Below, one piece after another: positions 9,055 to 18,521 of a DNA stretch of 64,000 nt. The position numbers and the translations under genes are program-made. Positions within the stretch are counted from its first letter, which is position 1, and the number at the start of each line of letters is the position of its first letter. A model generated the notes under the pieces. It searched no databases. It was not told the DNA's origin and was given only the letters and a program-made list of their open reading frames with translations. Source of the DNA: Neorhizobium alkalisoli. GTDB lineage: Bacteria > Pseudomonadota > Alphaproteobacteria > Rhizobiales > Rhizobiaceae. The stretch is taken from positions 310,001-374,000 of the forward strand of contig NZ_VIWP01000001.1 of assembly GCF_007829835.1 (NCBI RefSeq), in the 5' to 3' direction.

Positions 9055-9624
9055 TCAAACGGCCAGGAGTTCGACGACGTAGAACGCGGTTTTTCCTGCA
9101 GCATCCGCCCCGATTGGCGCATCGCCCTCTTCAAGGATGACGGCATCGAGCGGGCCAAGTGCTGCGCCATCTTCGCGGAGACGGCATTCGCCGACGGTGA
9201 GGATGAGCGTGACGCTCGCATCCGGTGCCGGTGCGACATTGTCGAGCGATGTCTTCAGCGAAACCCGATGGGTGAACGTGCCCCGACGGGTCATGACGTT
9301 GAGATCGGTAATGGCATCGGAGAGCAGCCGCGCGCTGGTCGGCGCATCGGCGGCGAAGGCATGCGGCGGCGTTTCCTGGCGCAGCGTCATATCCGCCTGC
9401 CCCTCGACCGAAAGCACGATGCCTTCACCCGACAAGACGCTCAGTGTCCGGTCTATGCCTTCGAAGACGGAGAATGCGCCATCCTCCACCACGGCCGCCA
9501 TGCTGATGCGCCAGTCGAAATCGTTCACCGACGCGTTTGGCGGATAGACGGCGATCTCGACCGTCTCGCCCTTCCCGTTCTTCCAGGCCATGCGGCGATA
9601 ATCGGCGGCGCGCAGGATCTTCAT
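9055..9624 (-). CDS. hutD: HutD family protein, histidine utilisation
   Basis: A 189-residue bicupin of the HutD/Ves family. The opening MKILRAADYRRMAWKNGKGETVEIAVYP with the conserved WKNGxGxTxEI motif, then FDWRISMAAVVEDGAFSVFEGIDRTLSVLSGEG, is diagnostic. HutD is not an enzyme of the pathway; work in Pseudomonas suggests it limits urocanate or formylglutamate build-up, probably by binding a pathway intermediate. It is the last gene of the minus-strand hutIHUD operon, separated from hutU by 145 bp that contain a palindromic repeat. Confidence 0.9.
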   Translation of the reverse strand: MKILRAADYRRMAWKNGKGETVEIAVYPPNASVNDFDWRISMAAVVEDGAFSVFEGIDRTLSVLSGEGIVLSVEGQADMTLRQETPPHAFAADAPTSARLLSDAITDLNVMTRRGTFTHRVSLKTSLDNVAPAPDASVTLILTVGECRLREDGAALGPLDAVILEEGDAPIGADAAGKTAFYVVELLAV

Positions 9625-9671
9625 CGTTTTTCAGCTCCGCAGATCGATAAAGGGCAAACCTCTCCACCGCC

Positions 9672-9749
9672 ATGCTCGGGCTTATCCCGAGCATCTATAA
9701 CGGCTTGATATCATGGATGTGGACAGATCCTCGGGACAAGCCCGAGGAT
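9672..9749. repeat. Palindromic intergenic repeat of a second family
   Basis: Two hairpins, ATGCTCGGGCTTATCCCGAGCAT (9672-9694) and ATCCTCGGGACAAGCCCGAGGAT (9727-9749), are also inverted copies of each other (CTCGGGCTT/AAGCCCGAG). They lie between hutU and hutD. CTCGGGACAAGCCCGAG elements of this kind are common between genes in rhizobia; here it would fold in the hut mRNA and could lower hutD expression. Confidence 0.75.
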
Positions 9750-9769
9750 GACGTTCGTGACAGAATGGA

Positions 9770-11455
9770 TCAGTTGCCCAAAATGCCGGGCAGTCGCAGG
9801 CCCTTTTCCTTGGCGCAATCGACCGCGATGTCGTAGCCCGCATCGGCGTGGCGCATGACGCCGGTTGCCGGGTCGTTCCAGAGAACCCGTTCGAGACGGC
9901 GATCCGCATCCTCGGAGCCATCGGCGCAGATGACCATGCCGGAATGCTGCGAATACCCCATGCCGACGCCGCCGCCGTGATGCAGCGACACCCAGGTGGC
10001 GCCCGATGCGGTGTTGAGCAGGGCGTTCAAGAGCGGCCAGTCGGAGACGGCGTCCGAGCCATCCTTCATGGCTTCCGTCTCGCGGTTCGGCGAAGCAACG
10101 GAGCCACTGTCGAGATGGTCGCGGCCGATAACGATCGGGGCCGAGAGTTCGCCATTGCGGACCATTTCGTTGAAGGCGAGGCCGAGCTTGTGGCGATCAC
10201 CGAGGCCGACCCAGCAAATGCGCGCCGGCAGGCCCTGGAAGGCGATGCGTTCGCGCGCCATGTCGAGCCAGTTGTGCAGGTGCTTGTTGTCGGGCAGCAG
10301 TTCCTTCACCTTGGCATCGGTCTTGTAGATATCCTCCGGGTTGCCCGAAAGGGCGGCCCAGCGGAACGGGCCGATGCCGCGGCAGAACAGCGGGCGGATA
10401 TAGGCCGGCACGAAGCCGGGGAAAGCAAAGGCGTTTTCAAGGCCTTCATCCTTGGCGACCTGGCGGATGTTGTTGCCGTAGTCGAGCGTCGGAACACCGG
10501 CATCCCAGAAGGCGACCATGGCTTCGACATGCGCCTTCATCGAAGCGCGGGCGGCGGTTTCGACCGACATCGGATCGCTTTCGCGCTTGGCCTTGGCTTC
10601 CTCGACCGTCCAGCCGATCGGCAGGTACCCGTTGCGCGGATCATGTGCCGAGGTCTGGTCGGTGACAATGTCGGGGCGCGGGCCGCCCTCATTCATCCGC
10701 TTGACCAGTTCCGGGAAGATTTCGGCAGCATTGCCGAGCAGGCCGACGGACTTGGCTTCACCCTTCGCCGTCCATTCGGCAATCATCGCAAGCGCTTCAT
10801 CCAGCGTCTTTGCCTTGGCGTCGACGTAACGGGTGCGCAGGCGAAAATCGATGCGGGTTTCGTCGCATTCGACGGCAAGGCAGCAGGCGCCGGCCATGAC
10901 GGCTGCGAGCGGCTGGGCGCCGCCCATGCCGCCGAGGCCGCCGGTGAGGATCCACTTGCCCTTGAGGCTGCCGTTGTAATGCTGGCGGCCGGCTTCGACG
11001 AAGGTTTCGTACGTGCCCTGAACGATGCCCTGGGTGCCGATATAGATCCACGAACCGGCGGTCATCTGGCCGTACATGGCGAGACCCTTCTTATCCAGTT
11101 CGTTGAAATGGTCCCATGTCGCCCAGTGCGGCACGAGGTTGGAATTGGCGATCAGAACGCGCGGCGCATCCTTGTGGGTGCGGAACACGCCGACCGGCTT
11201 GCCGGACTGAACCAGCAGCGTCTCGTCCTCGTTCAACGTCTTCAGGGTCGAGGCGATCTTGTCAAAATCGTCCCAGGTGCGGGCGGCGCGGCCGATGCCG
11301 CCATAAACGACCAGTTCATGCGGGTTTTCCGCAACGTCCGGGTCGAGGTTGTTCATCAGCATGCGCAGCGGCGCTTCGGTCATCCAGCTCTTGGCATTGA
11401 GCTCATTGCCGCGCGGCGAGCGGACATCGCGAATGTTATGGCGTGGATTGGTCAT
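9770..11455 (-). CDS. hutU: Urocanate hydratase (EC 4.2.1.49)
   Basis: A 561-residue cytoplasmic enzyme that hydrates urocanate to imidazolonepropionate using tightly bound NAD+ as electrophile. Full-length family features: [13 protein letters not shown] near the N-terminus, [26 protein letters not shown], the NAD loop [36 protein letters not shown], and the catalytic region [20 protein letters not shown] with [46 protein letters not shown] close to the C-terminus. Length is normal. Second step of histidine breakdown, 28 bp after hutH in the same operon. Confidence 0.98.
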   Translation of the reverse strand: MTNPRHNIRDVRSPRGNELNAKSWMTEAPLRMLMNNLDPDVAENPHELVVYGGIGRAARTWDDFDKIASTLKTLNEDETLLVQSGKPVGVFRTHKDAPRVLIANSNLVPHWATWDHFNELDKKGLAMYGQMTAGSWIYIGTQGIVQGTYETFVEAGRQHYNGSLKGKWILTGGLGGMGGAQPLAAVMAGACCLAVECDETRIDFRLRTRYVDAKAKTLDEALAMIAEWTAKGEAKSVGLLGNAAEIFPELVKRMNEGGPRPDIVTDQTSAHDPRNGYLPIGWTVEEAKAKRESDPMSVETAARASMKAHVEAMVAFWDAGVPTLDYGNNIRQVAKDEGLENAFAFPGFVPAYIRPLFCRGIGPFRWAALSGNPEDIYKTDAKVKELLPDNKHLHNWLDMARERIAFQGLPARICWVGLGDRHKLGLAFNEMVRNGELSAPIVIGRDHLDSGSVASPNRETEAMKDGSDAVSDWPLLNALLNTASGATWVSLHHGGGVGMGYSQHSGMVICADGSEDADRRLERVLWNDPATGVMRHADAGYDIAVDCAKEKGLRLPGILGN

Positions 11456-11483
11456 GGTTCAGTTCCCGGTTTTGTATCAACGA

Positions 11484-13019
11484 TTATATGTCAAGAACCG
11501 GCAGGATGCCGGTGGAGATGGCGGCAACCAGCGCGCCGGAAGCGACGAGACCGGAGGCGGCGGCCAGATCCGGCGCCATATAGCGGTCGTCCTCCAGAAC
11601 CGGCACGGCAGCACGCAGGACGGCGACGGCCTTTTCCAGCTCCGGGCTGGTCTTCAGCGGACCGCGCAGCTCGACGCCCTGCACCGCGGCAAGCGCCTCG
11701 ATGCCCAGAATGCCGAACAGGTTTTCGGTCATGGCGAGCAGGCGGCGGGCACCGTGGCAGGCCATGGAAACATGGTCTTCCTGGTTGGCGGAGGTCGGCG
11801 TCGAATCGACCGAGGCCGGGTGCGACATCTGCTTGTTCTCGCTCATCAGCGCGGCAGAGGTGACTTCGGCAATCATCAGACCCGAATTCAGGCCCGGCTT
11901 TTTCGACAGGAAGGCCGGCAGGCCGTAGGAGAGGGCCGGATCGACGAGCAGCGCGATGCGGCGCTGGGCGATCGCGCCGATTTCGCAGATGGCGAGCGCC
12001 GTCTGGTCGGCTGCGAAGGCAACCGGTTCGGCGTGGAAATTGCCGCCGGAAACGACTTCGTTATCGGAAAGGACGAGCGGATTGTCGGTGACCGCATTGG
12101 CTTCGATTTCCAGCGTGCGGGCAACCTGGCGCAGAAGGTCGAGGCAGGCGCCATCGACCTGCGGCTGGCAGCGGATGCAATAGGGATCCTGCACGCGCTC
12201 GTCGCCCTCGATATGGCTTGCACGGATTTCCGAGCCTTCGAGCAGGTTACGCAGTGCCGCGCCCGCATCGATCTGACCCTTGTGGCCGCGCAGCGTGTGG
12301 ATGTCCGGATGGAACGGGGCGGAGGAGCCCATGGCGGCATCCGTCGACAGCGCGCCGGTGACGAGCGCCGTCTGGGCGGCGCGATGGGCGCGGAACAGGC
12401 CGGCAAGCGCCAGCGCCGTCGAGGTCTGGGTGCCGTTGATCAGCGCAAGACCTTCCTTGGCGGCAAGAACGACCGGCGCGAGACCGGCTTTCTTCAGGGC
12501 TTCGGCAGAGGCCAGACGTTCGCCGCCGAAAAAGGCTTCGCCCTCACCCATCATCGTCGCCGACATATGGGCGAGCGGCGCGAGGTCACCGGAGGCGCCG
12601 ACAGAACCCTTTTCGGGAATGACCGGAATGACGCCCTTTTCCAGCATGCCCTCGATCAGACGGACCAGTTCCAGACGGACGCCGGATGCGCCGCGGCCGA
12701 GCGAGATCAGTTTGAGCGCCATGATGAGGCGAACAACGTTTTCCGGAAGCGGCGCTCCGATGCCGCAGCAATGCGACAGGATCAGGTTGCGCTGCAAAGT
12801 GGCGAGATCGGCCGCATCGATCTTGATCGAGGCGAGCTTTCCAAAGCCGGTATTGATGCCATAGACCGGCGCATTGCCGCTCGCGATCTCTGCAATGCGC
12901 TTTGCCGCCTTCTCGATACCCGCATCGAAGGAGCGGTCGAGCTTGGCGGAACCGTTGTTCCAGTAAATGTCGGCGAGTGCGGCGAGCGTGACCTGGCCGG
13001 GATGGAGCGTGATCGTCAT
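11484..13019 (-). CDS. hutH: Histidine ammonia-lyase (EC 4.3.1.3)
   Basis: A 511-residue member of the aromatic amino-acid lyase family, converting L-histidine to urocanate and ammonia. The Ala142-Ser143-Gly144 triad in [14 protein letters not shown] forms the MIO prosthetic group. Other conserved parts are [12 protein letters not shown] (active-site Tyr loop), [29 protein letters not shown] and the [17 protein letters not shown] region. Translation starts inside the end of hutI (ATGA overlap), so the two genes are probably translationally coupled. Confidence 0.98.
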   Translation of the reverse strand: MTITLHPGQVTLAALADIYWNNGSAKLDRSFDAGIEKAAKRIAEIASGNAPVYGINTGFGKLASIKIDAADLATLQRNLILSHCCGIGAPLPENVVRLIMALKLISLGRGASGVRLELVRLIEGMLEKGVIPVIPEKGSVGASGDLAPLAHMSATMMGEGEAFFGGERLASAEALKKAGLAPVVLAAKEGLALINGTQTSTALALAGLFRAHRAAQTALVTGALSTDAAMGSSAPFHPDIHTLRGHKGQIDAGAALRNLLEGSEIRASHIEGDERVQDPYCIRCQPQVDGACLDLLRQVARTLEIEANAVTDNPLVLSDNEVVSGGNFHAEPVAFAADQTALAICEIGAIAQRRIALLVDPALSYGLPAFLSKKPGLNSGLMIAEVTSAALMSENKQMSHPASVDSTPTSANQEDHVSMACHGARRLLAMTENLFGILGIEALAAVQGVELRGPLKTSPELEKAVAVLRAAVPVLEDDRYMAPDLAAASGLVASGALVAAISTGILPVLDI

Positions 13020-14272
13020 ACGGATACCTGTTGACCCCTAAAGATGCGGGCGTGGAGCGGGTTGAAGCCCATGCGGTAAACAAGCTCCGCCGGCCGTTCG
13101 ATGTTCCAGATCGCGAAGTCGGCGGATTTTCCGGCTTCGAGCGTCCCTGTTTCCGGGAGAATTCCGAGCGCCCTTGCCGCCTCGCGCGTCGCACCGGCAA
13201 GGCATTCCTCGACGGTAAGGCGGAACAGCGTCGCCGACATGTTCATCGTCAGAAGCAGCGAGGTGAGCGGCGAAGTTCCTGGATTGCAGTCGGTCGCGAC
13301 GGCGATCCGGACACCGGCATCGCGCAGGGCCTGGATCGGCGGTTTTTGGGTTTCGCTGATGGCGTAGAAGGCGCCGGGCAGAATGACGGCGACCGTGCCG
13401 GCTGCGGCCATGGCGGCAGCGCTCTCCGCATCGAGATATTCGAGATGGTCGGCAGACAGCGCGCCATAGGAGGCCGCCATTTTCGCGCCACCCAAGTTGG
13501 AGAGCTGCTCGGCATGCAGTTTTATGGGCAGGCCGAGTTCTTTCGCCTTGTCGAAGACGATGCGCATCTCATCGACGGAAAAGGCGATGCCTTCGCAAAA
13601 GCCGTCGACGGCGTCAATCAGGCCTTCCGCATGGCCCTTTTCCATGGCCGGCAGGACGATATCGGTGATGTAATCACCGTTGCGGCCCTTGTATTCGACC
13701 GGCGTCGCATGGGCGCCGAGGAAGGTGGTGAGGACGCGCACCGGCCGGACTTTTTCCAGCGCACGGGCGGCTCGCAACATGTTGAGCTCGCCCTCGATCG
13801 ACAGACCGTAACCGGATTTGATCTCCAGCGTCGACGTGCCTTCGGAAAGCAGCGTATCGACGCGCGGCAGGGCCGCCTTGACGAGGCCATCGACCGAAAG
13901 CGCGTTGGTCGCCTTGATCGAGGAGACGATGCCGCCGCCGGCGCGGGCGACTTCTTCATAAGTCGCGCCGTCGAGCCGCATTTCGAATTCCATGGCGCGG
14001 TCGCCGCCATAGATGATGTGGGTATGGCAATCGATGAAGGCCGGCGTGATCACCCTGTCCTCGACATCAATGACGTCGGCATCCCCGGAAAGGCTGAGCG
14101 GCAGATCCTGCCAGGGGCCGGCAAATACGATTCGGCCATCCTGCACGGCAATCGCGCCATCTTCGACGATTGCGGAAACGCCGCTATCGCCGGCAAGCGT
14201 CAGAAGCCGCGCATTGCGCCAGATGCGGACGACACCGTCGCCGCCAGAAGAAGATTTATTGTCCTCACCCAT
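13016..14272 (-). CDS. hutI: Imidazolonepropionase (EC 3.5.2.7)
   Basis: A 418-residue amidohydrolase that opens 4-imidazolone-5-propionate to N-formimino-L-glutamate. Metal-binding HTH in [25 protein letters not shown], the LKIKSGYGL-type strand ([14 protein letters not shown]), [23 protein letters not shown] and [21 protein letters not shown] match the family. The ATG at 14272 is preferred over 14278 because AAGGCGG is then 7 nt away. First gene of the minus-strand hut operon; its promoter region faces hutF across a 123-bp gap with a perfect operator-like palindrome. The reading frame stays open far upstream antisense to hutF, which is a high-GC artefact. Confidence 0.97.
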   Translation of the reverse strand: MGEDNKSSSGGDGVVRIWRNARLLTLAGDSGVSAIVEDGAIAVQDGRIVFAGPWQDLPLSLSGDADVIDVEDRVITPAFIDCHTHIIYGGDRAMEFEMRLDGATYEEVARAGGGIVSSIKATNALSVDGLVKAALPRVDTLLSEGTSTLEIKSGYGLSIEGELNMLRAARALEKVRPVRVLTTFLGAHATPVEYKGRNGDYITDIVLPAMEKGHAEGLIDAVDGFCEGIAFSVDEMRIVFDKAKELGLPIKLHAEQLSNLGGAKMAASYGALSADHLEYLDAESAAAMAAAGTVAVILPGAFYAISETQKPPIQALRDAGVRIAVATDCNPGTSPLTSLLLTMNMSATLFRLTVEECLAGATREAARALGILPETGTLEAGKSADFAIWNIERPAELVYRMGFNPLHARIFRGQQVSV

Positions 14273-14301
14273 CAGCATTCCGCCTTTCTTTCGTGATCCA
14301 A

Positions 14302-14313
14302 ATGTATATACAT
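14302..14313. promoter_or_regulatory. Perfect ATGTATATACAT palindrome, candidate HutC operator
   Basis: A 12-bp perfect palindrome midway between the divergent hutI and hutF starts. HutC, a GntR/UTRA repressor released by urocanate, binds sites containing TGTATATACA-type cores in pseudomonads and brucellae. One site here would control both transcripts. The hutC gene is not in this window, so the binding protein is inferred. Confidence 0.7.
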
Positions 14314-14395
14314 AATGACCCATGTGACAAGAGCTAATTCGGTAGCTAGCTTGCAGACCGAAATTGGCCAGAGGCGAACGGCAGGAGAGTTTGAA

Positions 14396-15748
14396 ATGGC
14401 GACATCGACTATTTTCGCAGCGCAGGCGCTTCTGCCGCAGGGCTGGGAGAAAAACGTCCGGCTGACGATCGAGGGCGAGCGGATCCTGTCCGTCGAGACC
14501 GGCGCGAAGGCCGATGCGGGCGACGAGCAGCATGATGTCGTCATCCCGGCCATGCCGAACCTCCACAGCCACGCCTTTCAGCGCGCCATGGCCGGCCTTG
14601 CCGAAGTGCGCGGCCCCGGCGACGACAGTTTTTGGAGCTGGCGGACGATCATGTACAAGTTCGCCCTGTCCATGACGCCGGACGATATCGAGGCGGTGGC
14701 GGCGCAGCTTTATATGGAAATGTTGGAAGCCGGTTTTGCCCGCGTCGGCGAATTCCACTACCTGCATCACGACAAGGACGGGCGCCCTTACGCCAATATC
14801 GCCGAACATGCGGAGCGGATCGGCGCGGCAAGTGCTGCGACCGGTATCGGCTTGACGCTTCTGCCGGTCTTTTATGCCCATTCCGGCTTCGGCGGCGGAG
14901 CGCCGGTCGAGGGGCAGCGGCGCTTCATCAATTCGCTCGACAGCTTTTCCGACCTCATGGAAGGTGCAGCCAAGGTGACAGCAAGCCTGCCCGGCGGCCG
15001 TATCGGCCTTGCACCGCACAGCCTGCGCGCCGCAACGCCGGATGAATTGTCAAAAGTCATTCCGATGGCCAAGGGCGGGCCGATCCATATCCATGTCGCC
15101 GAACAGGTGAAGGAAGTGGAAGACTGCATCGCCTGGTCCGGCGCCCGGCCGGTCGAATGGCTGCTCGCTAATGCGCCTGTCGACGAAAACTGGTGCCTGA
15201 TCCACGCGACCCACATGACCGATTCGGAAACCCGCGACATGGCCCGCCGTGGCGCAATCGCCGGGCTTTGCCCGATCACCGAGGCCAATCTCGGCGACGG
15301 CACGTTCCAGGCGACGATTTTCCGTGAGGAAGGCGGGCGGTTCGGCGTCGGCTCGGATTCCAACGTGTTGATCTCCCTGCCGGGCGAACTGCGGCAATAC
15401 GAATATTCGCAGCGTCTGGCGCTCAGAGCCCGCAATGTCATCGCCGATCCGAACCAATCGACCGGCCGCAGCCTGTTCGATGGCGCAATCGCCGGTGGCA
15501 GCATCGCCATGCAGGCCCCGACAGGGATCGCCAAGGGCAATTTTGCGGATATCGTATCGCTCGACACGAAGGCCATTCCCTATCTGTCTGGTGACCAGAT
15601 CCTCGACCATTTCATCTTTGCCGGCGGCGTCGGCATCGACAGCGTCTGGGCGCTTGGGGCCAAGCAGGTACATAACGGCCGGCATATCGGTCGCGATGCG
15701 ATCAGCCGCCGCTTCACCGAGACAATGACGGCGCTGATGAACAGCTAA
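14396..15748 (+). CDS. hutF: Formimidoylglutamate deiminase (EC 3.5.3.13)
   Basis: A 450-residue amidohydrolase; the ATG at 14396 follows CAGGAGAG. It removes ammonia from N-formimino-L-glutamate to give N-formyl-L-glutamate, the five-step hut route. Landmarks: metal-binding HSH in [64 protein letters not shown] and [25 protein letters not shown] with the late metal Asp. It is transcribed away from hutIHUD. The next enzyme, formylglutamate deformylase HutG, is not visible in the window. Confidence 0.97.
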   Translation: MATSTIFAAQALLPQGWEKNVRLTIEGERILSVETGAKADAGDEQHDVVIPAMPNLHSHAFQRAMAGLAEVRGPGDDSFWSWRTIMYKFALSMTPDDIEAVAAQLYMEMLEAGFARVGEFHYLHHDKDGRPYANIAEHAERIGAASAATGIGLTLLPVFYAHSGFGGGAPVEGQRRFINSLDSFSDLMEGAAKVTASLPGGRIGLAPHSLRAATPDELSKVIPMAKGGPIHIHVAEQVKEVEDCIAWSGARPVEWLLANAPVDENWCLIHATHMTDSETRDMARRGAIAGLCPITEANLGDGTFQATIFREEGGRFGVGSDSNVLISLPGELRQYEYSQRLALRARNVIADPNQSTGRSLFDGAIAGGSIAMQAPTGIAKGNFADIVSLDTKAIPYLSGDQILDHFIFAGGVGIDSVWALGAKQVHNGRHIGRDAISRRFTETMTALMNS

Positions 15749-15757
15749 AACGTCTCC

Positions 15758-15790
15758 GAGCCGGGCGATCCCAGCAGAATTGCCCGGCTC
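15758..15790 (+). terminator. Terminator-like hairpin after hutF
   Basis: GAGCCGGGC (15758-15766) pairs perfectly with GCCCGGCTC (15782-15790) around 15 nt, 10 bp past the hutF stop, followed by CGTTT. The rest of 15749-15977 (229 bp) should contain the carbonic anhydrase promoter, in which I see no clear boxes. Confidence 0.6.
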
Positions 15791-15977
15791 CGTTTCAGAC
15801 ACCCCCTCAGCTAAGCTCGCAAAAACGTTATGCTTTGCCGCATTTCATGCTGCATCGCGACATAATCTGCCTCTTTTGCCATGTTCTTCTCGCAAGTGCG
15901 AAATGATCGCTTCTTGCAACCCGCCGGAGCGAGGCAAACCTCCCTGCCTCGAGCCCGACCCGTACGAGGAACAGACC

Positions 15978-16697
15978 ATGGACGACCTTCTAAAAGGCAT
16001 TTCCAATTTTCGCGAAGCCGTCTTTCCCGACAATTCGGCTCTCTACCAGAAACTCGCAAGAGAAGGGCAGAAGCCGCAGGCGCTCATCATCTCCTGCGCC
16101 GACAGCCGGGTCATGCCCGAAACCATCACGCAATCCGGACCGGGCGAACTCTTCGTCTGCCGCAATGCCGGCAATATCGTGCCGCCGTTCCAGACGATGA
16201 ATGGCGGCGTCTCCTCCGCGATCGAATATGCGGTGATCGCGCTCGGTGTCCGCGACATCATCGTCTGTGGCCATTCCGATTGCGGCGCGATGAAAGGCCT
16301 TTGCCATCCTGAACTTTTGGCGCCCATGCCGAATGTCGCGGCCTGGCTGAAGCACAGCCATGCCGCCCATTCGATCGTCTGCGAGGCCTATCCCCCGACA
16401 CTGGAAGACAAGGAGAAGATCCGCGCCGTCGCCATGGAAAACGTGGTCGTGCAGCTCGATCACCTGCGCACACACCCTTCCGTCGCGGCAAAGCTCGCAA
16501 AGGGGGAAGTGACCCTGCATGGCTGGTTCTTCGATATCGAGACCGGCAGCGTGCTTATCTACGACGGCGCGGCCTCCCGCTTCACGGAACTGGAAGACGG
16601 ACAGCCGCTTGCGGTTGCCGTCAGCGGCCGCGACGTGCCGCAGGTCATCCCATTCCGCCGCAAGAATGGGGCCGAGCGGGCAGCTCTCAACGTCTGA
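15978..16697 (+). CDS. Beta-class carbonic anhydrase (EC 4.2.1.1)
   Basis: A 239-residue zinc enzyme that interconverts CO2 and bicarbonate. The ATG at 15978 is placed after GAGGAACAG; upstream in-frame starts would add a non-homologous tail. Zinc and catalytic motifs are clear: CADSRVMPE (Cys, then the Asp-Arg dyad), FVCRNAGNIVPP, and CGHSDCGAMKG (His and Cys zinc ligands, four residues apart). A conserved C-terminal domain carries LHGWFFDIETGSVLIYD. It is cytoplasmic and 128 bp ahead of a bestrophin-type anion channel on the same strand. Confidence 0.96.
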   Translation: MDDLLKGISNFREAVFPDNSALYQKLAREGQKPQALIISCADSRVMPETITQSGPGELFVCRNAGNIVPPFQTMNGGVSSAIEYAVIALGVRDIIVCGHSDCGAMKGLCHPELLAPMPNVAAWLKHSHAAHSIVCEAYPPTLEDKEKIRAVAMENVVVQLDHLRTHPSVAAKLAKGEVTLHGWFFDIETGSVLIYDGAASRFTELEDGQPLAVAVSGRDVPQVIPFRRKNGAERAALNV

Positions 16698-16825
16698 GGC
16701 CCCCGCACAAACTCCCGCCCCACGCACCGAGATATCCAGCCGGATGGGCCGATCGTTATCGATTGCGCCCGTCCAGGCCTGCGGCGATGCGCGTGATCAC
16801 CGTTTATACGAGAGGTTGAGAGTTC

Positions 16826-17725
16826 ATGGTCCTACCCCAATCCGCCCGTCTCCCCAGAATGCTCGGCTATATCGGCTGGCCGCTTGCGCTGCTGTTCATC
16901 TGGGACATCGCCGTCACCGTTGCCTATGTCTACCTGCCGCATCCTGGGTTCGATCTTCCAGCGCTGCCGATGACCCTGCTCGGCTCGGCGCTTGCCCTGT
17001 TTCTCGGGTTCCGGAACAACAGTGCCTATGCACGATGGTGGGAAGCCCGAACTCTTTGGGGCGCGATGGTCAATTCCTCCCGGTCATTCGGTCGTGAAGT
17101 CTTTTATCTGATCGATGCAAATCCGGAGAGCGAAAAGCTCAGGCACGATCTCATTCGCCGGCAGATCGCCTATGTCAACGCATTGCGCTGCCATCTGCGA
17201 CGGCAGCCGCCTTTCGAGGAGATCGCCGACTTTCTGCCCGATGACGAGGTCGAGGCGTTGCGCACCGTCTCCAACGTTCCCAACGCCATCCTGAACAGAA
17301 GTGCGGCCATGCTTGCCGAGGCGTCGGAACGCGGCTGGATCGACAGCTATCGCAGGGTGCAAATCGAAAGCCTACTGGTGGACATGAGCAATGCACAGGG
17401 CGGCATGGAGCGGATCAAGAATACGCCGCTGCCGCGCGAATACGGCTACTTCCCGACGCTGTTCGTGCATTTCTTCTGCATTCTTCTGCCGATCGGCCTT
17501 GTCGACACGCTGACGATCTATACGCCGCTGGCATCGACCGTGGCCGGCTTCATGCTGCTGGCCATGGACAGGATCGGTGCGGACCTTCAGGATCCGTTCG
17601 AAAACCGTGCCCATGACGTTCCCGTCACGTCGATCTGCCGGACGATCCAGATCGACCTCGAACAGCTGATCGGCAAGCGGGAGCCCGCAAAGCCGCTTCA
17701 GCCGGTGGAGAATGTTCTCTGGTGA
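16826..17725 (+). CDS. Bestrophin family (UPF0187/YneE) anion channel protein
   Basis: A 299-residue membrane protein; GAGAGGTTGAGAG precedes the ATG. Membrane helices are seen at about residues 12-33 (IGWPLALLFIWDIAVTVAYVY), 45-62 (LPMTLLGSALALFLGFR), and a pair at about 210-255 (YFPTLFVHFFCILLPIGLVD, ASTVAGFMLLAMDRIGADL). Family signatures are FLGFRNNSAYARWWEARTLWGAMVNSSRSF and the late DPFENRAHDVPVTSICRTIEI-like segment (here TIQIDLEQ). Prokaryotic bestrophins form pentameric channels; ion selectivity differs between members. Beside a carbonic anhydrase, bicarbonate passage is possible. Confidence 0.9.
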   Translation: MVLPQSARLPRMLGYIGWPLALLFIWDIAVTVAYVYLPHPGFDLPALPMTLLGSALALFLGFRNNSAYARWWEARTLWGAMVNSSRSFGREVFYLIDANPESEKLRHDLIRRQIAYVNALRCHLRRQPPFEEIADFLPDDEVEALRTVSNVPNAILNRSAAMLAEASERGWIDSYRRVQIESLLVDMSNAQGGMERIKNTPLPREYGYFPTLFVHFFCILLPIGLVDTLTIYTPLASTVAGFMLLAMDRIGADLQDPFENRAHDVPVTSICRTIQIDLEQLIGKREPAKPLQPVENVLW

Positions 17726-17736
17726 GGGAACAGGGA

Positions 17737-17765
17737 TCGGGCCTGCCGCTCTTCAACGGGCCCGA
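17737..17765. terminator. Hairpin between convergent bestrophin and flavin reductase genes
   Basis: TCGGGCC (17737-17743) and GGCCCGA (17759-17765) pair across a 15-nt loop in the 46-bp gap between convergent stops. No strong T-run; a two-way attenuating structure is likely but not certain. Confidence 0.4.
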
Positions 17766-17771
17766 AATCCG

Positions 17772-18281
17772 TCAACGAATATAGTGATACCGGCGGCGGA
17801 AATAGAGAAGCGCCTCGTCCTCTTCGGGACCATGCGCAACACCGACGACACGGCAGAACAGAACATGATGCGTGCCGCTCTCGACCGCATTTTCGACTTC
17901 GCAATCGAAGGAGACGATCGCGCCGTTGAGGCGCGGCGCGCCGGTGACGCCCGTCACCCATTCGCCTGAGGCGAATCGTTCCTGCTGCGGCGTCGAGCCG
18001 CCGAACAGTTTTGACATCGCCTCATGGCCCGATGCCAGCGTATTGACGCAGAGAACCCGGTTCTTCTCGAACATGCCGGCGACCGAACTGGAACGGTTGA
18101 GGCAGACAAGCAAGGTCGGCGGACGGTCGGTGACGCTGCAGACGGCCGATGCGGTAAAGCCCGCAAGCCCTCCCGGGCCATCGGTCGTCACGATATTGAC
18201 CGCTGCGGCAAGCCGCGCCATGCCCTCGCGAAACGCCAGCCGCGTTGCTTCGACTTCGTCATTGATCGGATCGCTCGTCAT
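17772..18281 (-). CDS. Flavin reductase (HpaC/RutF-like, FMN-binding split barrel)
   Basis: A 169-residue protein; the ATG at 18281 lies after GGGGATAG, while upstream in-frame ATGs give a low-complexity Asn/Gly-rich leader. The sequence FREGMARLAAAVNIVTTDGPGGLAGFTASAVCSVTDRPPTLLVCLNRSSS, NRVLCVNTLA and HHVLFCRVVGV follows the NADH:flavin oxidoreductase family that feeds reduced FMN or FAD to monooxygenases. It diverges from the aryl-CoA operon at 18522 across 240 bp, so it may support that pathway, although the operon's own monooxygenase carries its own reductase-type domain. Confidence 0.85.
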   Translation of the reverse strand: MTSDPINDEVEATRLAFREGMARLAAAVNIVTTDGPGGLAGFTASAVCSVTDRPPTLLVCLNRSSSVAGMFEKNRVLCVNTLASGHEAMSKLFGGSTPQQERFASGEWVTGVTGAPRLNGAIVSFDCEVENAVESGTHHVLFCRVVGVAHGPEEDEALLYFRRRYHYIR

Positions 18282-18473
18282 TCTATCCCCAGTCCAGTCA
18301 TTCCCGTTTCCGTCGTTCCCGCTTTCATTATTACGGGCAACGGTATTGCCGCTCGCAAAAGAACGGTCTGACATATGTGTCATCCACGCCTGATTTTGCA
18401 ATGCCGCATGACGGTTGCGGCACATCATAGATTGCGCGAATTATCCGCTTGACGGGCCGATGCACAGCCATAT

Positions 18474-18483
18474 AGTTTAAACT
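18474..18483. promoter_or_regulatory. AGTTTAAACT palindrome before the aryl-CoA operon
   Basis: A perfect 10-bp palindrome in an AT-rich patch 39 bp before the monooxygenase start. The wider sequence TATAGTTTAAACTTAAAAT resembles operators of MarR-type repressors that answer to aryl-CoA thioesters. No marR gene is in view, so the binder is unknown. The rest of the divergent gap 18282-18521 shows a possible TTGACG -35 at 18449-18454. Confidence 0.5.
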
Positions 18484-18521
18484 TAAAATAATAGGTGGAA
18501 CGATTTCAGGAGGAATTGGGC

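Noticed and set aside
9848-11863. 671-codon open frame opposite hutU/hutH
   Set aside because: Shadow of hutU; no domain pattern and no ribosome site.
14279-15019. Upstream extension of hutI to a 667-residue protein
   Set aside because: The extra part is antisense to hutF and lacks homology; the ATG at 14272 has a proper ribosome site and gives normal HutI length.
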